The notes under the pieces: model-generated
What the model saw: only the letters and a program-made list of their open reading frames with translations
The model's database searches: none
Told to the model about the DNA's origin: nothing
Position numbers and translations under genes: made by a program
Part shown: in pieces, positions 16,601-18,778 of the stretch
Layout of the letters: every line of letters starts with the position of its first letter
Numbering within the stretch: the stretch's first letter is position 1
Assembly: GCF_001949145.1 (NCBI RefSeq)
Contig: NW_019091662.1
Location: 137,177-155,954, forward strand
From: Acanthaster planci
Taxonomy: Eukaryota; Echinodermata; Asteroidea; Valvatida; Acanthasteridae
Length of the DNA stretch: 18,778 bases
Reading direction: 5' to 3'

Positions 16601-18406
16601 TGTGCGTGTTTGCAAAGGGTGCTGTAGACCTTGATTTGTGCTTGCCAAAGTTGTACCTCGTCAGCCAACAGCTCGCGATGTGCCTGACTGATTCCCAACT
16701 AGATATGCATGTCATGCATAAATGTAATGGACAGCTAAAATAAAGCACACTACAAAACACCTGCTCGTTTGGAAAAAAAAATTCTCGGTGCGAGATCACG
16801 TTTGACAATTCATTTACATGAACGGGACAGGACTGAGGCCTCACTGGTAGGGAAATGAGAGATGAGCAACTCTACATGCGAGAGGCACATGTATGCAACA
16901 GTACATGCATGGCACACAAAGAAGTGGGCTTATATTTCACAGCAATCTTGTCAATGTCAGTACTGAGGTCTGATTGTTCTGGTGACTTTTAATAACCAAA
17001 GACTACTGCACTAAACAGTGTCTTCTTCAAACTCTCTGTTTCCGTGTACTGTACATGTAACTTGACAGCAATCATCAAATCCCATATACCGTACTTTACC
17101 TCTACACAAAACTCGATATAATGGTGTTGGATCTAAAGGTATGTACTAAACCCAGGGATAGAACTCACACAAGGCTGTAGAGGTTGGTCAAGACAGGGAG
17201 ACTTTCTACCAAGCAGTATACATGTACATGTAGGTGAATACTTGTTTACGTAAGTCTAGCACAAAGTATACACAGACAATCGAGCATATCTGAAGCGGCA
17301 CCTACGGGATCTGATTATTGTATGTTCTCAATACTTGAGTATGGAGCATACAGCAGTGTTCCCATTGAAGTGCAAGTAACTCATCAGCAACCCAGGTAAA
17401 TTTAGGTCAACTTTGACATTTTAACTACATGTAGGTGCTACCATGTGACAAGTGTGGTGAGCCCATTGGCTGTGATTGCCATCTGAACTGACTTCAAACT
17501 GAGGAAAGGGAAAACACGTAGCAAACGCAAACACAGGTGGCAAGCCAACAGGAATTTGTTGAGCAACCGCAGAGAGCAGAGAGAGGTTTGGTGCAAAAAA
17601 AAGGCAAAAAAAAAAAAACCTGGTAGCCAGCCAAAATGTCATAGGGTGTACAATGCCTGAGATTAGTTTGCACCTGAGTTTGGCTTGGCTCACATTTTGG
17701 CTAAGCAATTTTGATCTGCAGCCAATTTTAAGCCACAGAATTAGCACTCCCCCAGGGACAACCTGAAATAATCACACTTGTCAAAACACTTCAAAATAAC
17801 ATCCGCATGAAGGACTGTCCAAACACAAGCAAACTTTTGAAAATCCATGTGGACAAAACTTAAGAAAAAAACAGGATTAATAAAAACCGACTCCCTGACA
17901 GAAACTATGGCACGTTACATGTAGCTTACTGCTCACTGCATATTCAGCTCAAGAGAGTCAAAGCAGAATCACGGCTGTTACTTAACATTTTTGCTGGCCA
18001 AGCGATAGACAAAATTGACGTGGTAAGCAGACAAAAACAGTGCAAAGCAGACAGGTGACAAAAATAATGACAGAGATAACGCTATAGACACAATGAAAAA
18101 AAGTTATAGCTCTCCTAGCATAAAACCCACTTGCCCAAAGTAATCTAGTGATAGCAGCAGTTAACTAATCTTTCTTATGTTTTTGGAAATTGCAAATGGT
18201 ACTTAGAGCTTTACAGCGTCAAGTCAATTAACAAGGTCTGACCCAAGAAGTTAGTTTTTTGTTTTCATTTAAATTTTCATACAGGTTTTGGGGGTAAACT
18301 CAGGGGTGTGGATACATACCTGTTCCCTCTCGTTCTTTCTACGTGTGAGTTCCTCGCACGCCAATTCATACTCCATCTGAATAAAGTCTCGTTTTCTGAG
18401 CGTGCC
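13501..18406 (-). CDS. SNX30: SNX7/SNX30-type sorting nexin, C-terminal half, multi-exon gene span
   Basis: Phosphoinositide-binding PX-BAR sorting nexin; this group acts on endosomal membranes. Four exons on the minus strand (18406-18320, 16489-16385, 14569-14417, 13662-13501) are all phase 0 at every junction and give 168 residues plus TGA. The diagnostic block is ANADMKADMERWHRNKRKDI followed by CLDAWERV, matching the recalled SNX30 ADLKADMERW, NKRQDF and CLMAWES and the SNX7 equivalents. It covers the last helices of the BAR domain, rich in Lys/Arg/Glu as expected for a membrane-bending coiled coil. The PX domain and the first BAR helices lie beyond the right edge. It probably descends from the single gene ancestral to vertebrate SNX7 and SNX30; the symbol is a best match. 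The 35-codon second exon and the tail after VIGVL are unlike the vertebrate proteins. Confidence 0.88.
13663..14416 (-). other. sorting nexin intron
   Basis: Minus-strand GTAAAA to CCACAG. Contains the plus-strand AATAAA at 14065; nothing else identified. Confidence 0.7.
14065..14070 (+). terminator. candidate AATAAA poly(A) signal, plus strand
   Basis: First plus-strand AATAAA I find after the candidate DCAF15 stop at 13058. It lies in an intron of the opposing sorting nexin, so use of it would give overlapping antisense 3' ends. No cleavage site can be assigned from sequence alone. Confidence 0.25.
14417..14569 (-). CDS. SNX30: SNX7/30-like exon, core BAR signature
   Basis: Minus-strand acceptor ccctttacag, donor CAG|GTAAAA, 51 codons in phase 0. 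It reads LQKQVDFLSDRTEVANADMK, then ADMERWHRNKRKDIKAMFVG, then LAEGQMESYKQ. KADMERW plus NKR-D and the following AEG-M-SY match SNX30/SNX7 best and identify the family. Confidence 0.92.
14570..16384 (-). other. sorting nexin intron (1.8 kb)
   Basis: Minus-strand GTACCC to TTACAG. Holds an A15 tract near 16361-16375 and no recognisable gene. Confidence 0.7.
16385..16489 (-). CDS. SNX30: SNX7/30-like exon, 35-codon insert in the BAR domain
   Basis: Minus-strand acceptor ctctgcctag, donor AAG|GTACCC, exactly 105 nt and phase 0 at both ends. It encodes VKISDQNYSLGAIMGKDPKD then VKDAKSTKLESQIDK. Skipping it leaves the frame intact and brings the spacing to what I recall for vertebrate SNX7/SNX30, so it may be a cassette exon. 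Confidence 0.8.
16490..18319 (-). other. sorting nexin intron (1.8 kb)
   Basis: Minus-strand GTATGT to GCCTAG. Contains several TACATGTA words (near 17222 and 17428) and an A12 tract near 17607. The minus-strand frame at 16389-16844 only shadows the exon in another frame. Confidence 0.7.
18320..18406 (-). CDS. SNX30: SNX7/30-like exon, BAR helix
   Basis: Minus-strand acceptor gtctttag and donor CAG|GTATGT bound 29 codons in phase 0. It encodes GTLRKRDFIQMEYELACEEL followed by TRRKNEREQ. This corresponds to the SNX30 segment VLKRRDQVQAEYEAKLEAVA then LRKED. It is the most 5' part of the gene inside the window. Confidence 0.85.
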
Positions 18407-18778
18407 CTAAAGACCAGAGTAACAACAGTGGAAATGGTGGCAGAGTAATTCATATCTAGACTGTGATGCTCTTGAAAAACATGCAACTGACACTTAACAT
18501 GATTCTTTTGAGGCAAAGTTGGCTGTTCGAGTTCACTTTACGAGTGGAAAGGGCATACCGGGAGGTTGAAATCCAAGCTGCATATTCCCTTATATTAACT
18601 ACAAAAAAGAATTGACTTTTCCTTTTTTCAAATGTCATAAGTTTCATGCTTTCAAATTTTAGGAAGTCTTTCCTCAGTTTCCTTTTTCCATATATGCATG
18701 ATTCTTCATCCTCAGATGCTGAGTACATGTGTGAGTACCATCGGGACAATAAGAGCAAGGATGGCTAAGGCTATGAGC
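18407..18778 (-). other. start of a further sorting nexin intron, running off the right edge
   Basis: Upstream of acceptor gtctttag on the minus strand. No segment resembling the preceding BAR exon was found before the edge. Confidence 0.55.

Noticed and set aside
16389-16844. 151-residue minus-strand ORF
   Set aside because: It overlaps the sorting nexin exon in a different frame and extends into intron; the exon frame has clear splice sites and flanking homology.

Overview
This is nuclear DNA from an animal. The genes are split into many short exons with GT-AG introns, and the intergenic and intronic sequence is AT-leaning. The protein matches (DCAF15, SNX7/SNX30) are metazoan. Frequent TACATGTA-type palindromes and introns of about 0.2-2.6 kb fit a marine invertebrate such as an echinoderm or a cephalochordate; this placement is a guess.

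Two protein-coding genes occupy most of the window and converge tail to tail. On the plus strand, about 2594 to 8167 (and probably on to 13058), lies a 5'-truncated ortholog of DCAF15, the substrate receptor of CUL4-DDB1 ubiquitin ligases. I could chain ten exons in frame with consensus splice sites. They encode the N-terminal domain with its CxxC...CxxH zinc site, a long acidic Ser-rich linker carried by one 1.3 kb exon, and the C-terminal domain. Two more 3' exons are likely (10171-10204 and 12852-13058), but the junction into the first is one base out of phase. On the minus strand, 18406 down to 13501, are the last four coding exons of a sorting nexin of the SNX7/SNX30 group, covering the C-terminal part of its BAR domain, a new tail and the stop codon. 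Its PX domain lies beyond the right edge.

The left 2.6 kb lacks recognisable DCAF15 exons. It holds a large imperfect inverted repeat (about 113-657) whose arms carry CCAAT and CATAAATA motifs, an open frame running off the left edge on the minus strand, and a 117-codon antisense ORF at 1989-2342 followed by AATAAA. Intron 8168-10170 holds a 66-bp minisatellite (about 8590-8889). A perfect 10-bp-stem hairpin lies at 10284-10309. The remaining stretches are introns with nothing I could identify.

The two main genes are not known to share a pathway: one is a ubiquitin-ligase receptor, the other an endosomal membrane-remodelling protein. Their link here is positional; their 3' UTRs must fit into, or overlap across, about 440 bp. 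The most interesting points are that the DCAF15 residues used by aryl-sulfonamide molecular glues in humans are mostly replaced, that the sorting nexin has an extra in-frame 105-nt exon inside the BAR domain, and that the DCAF15 3' end has a phase conflict.
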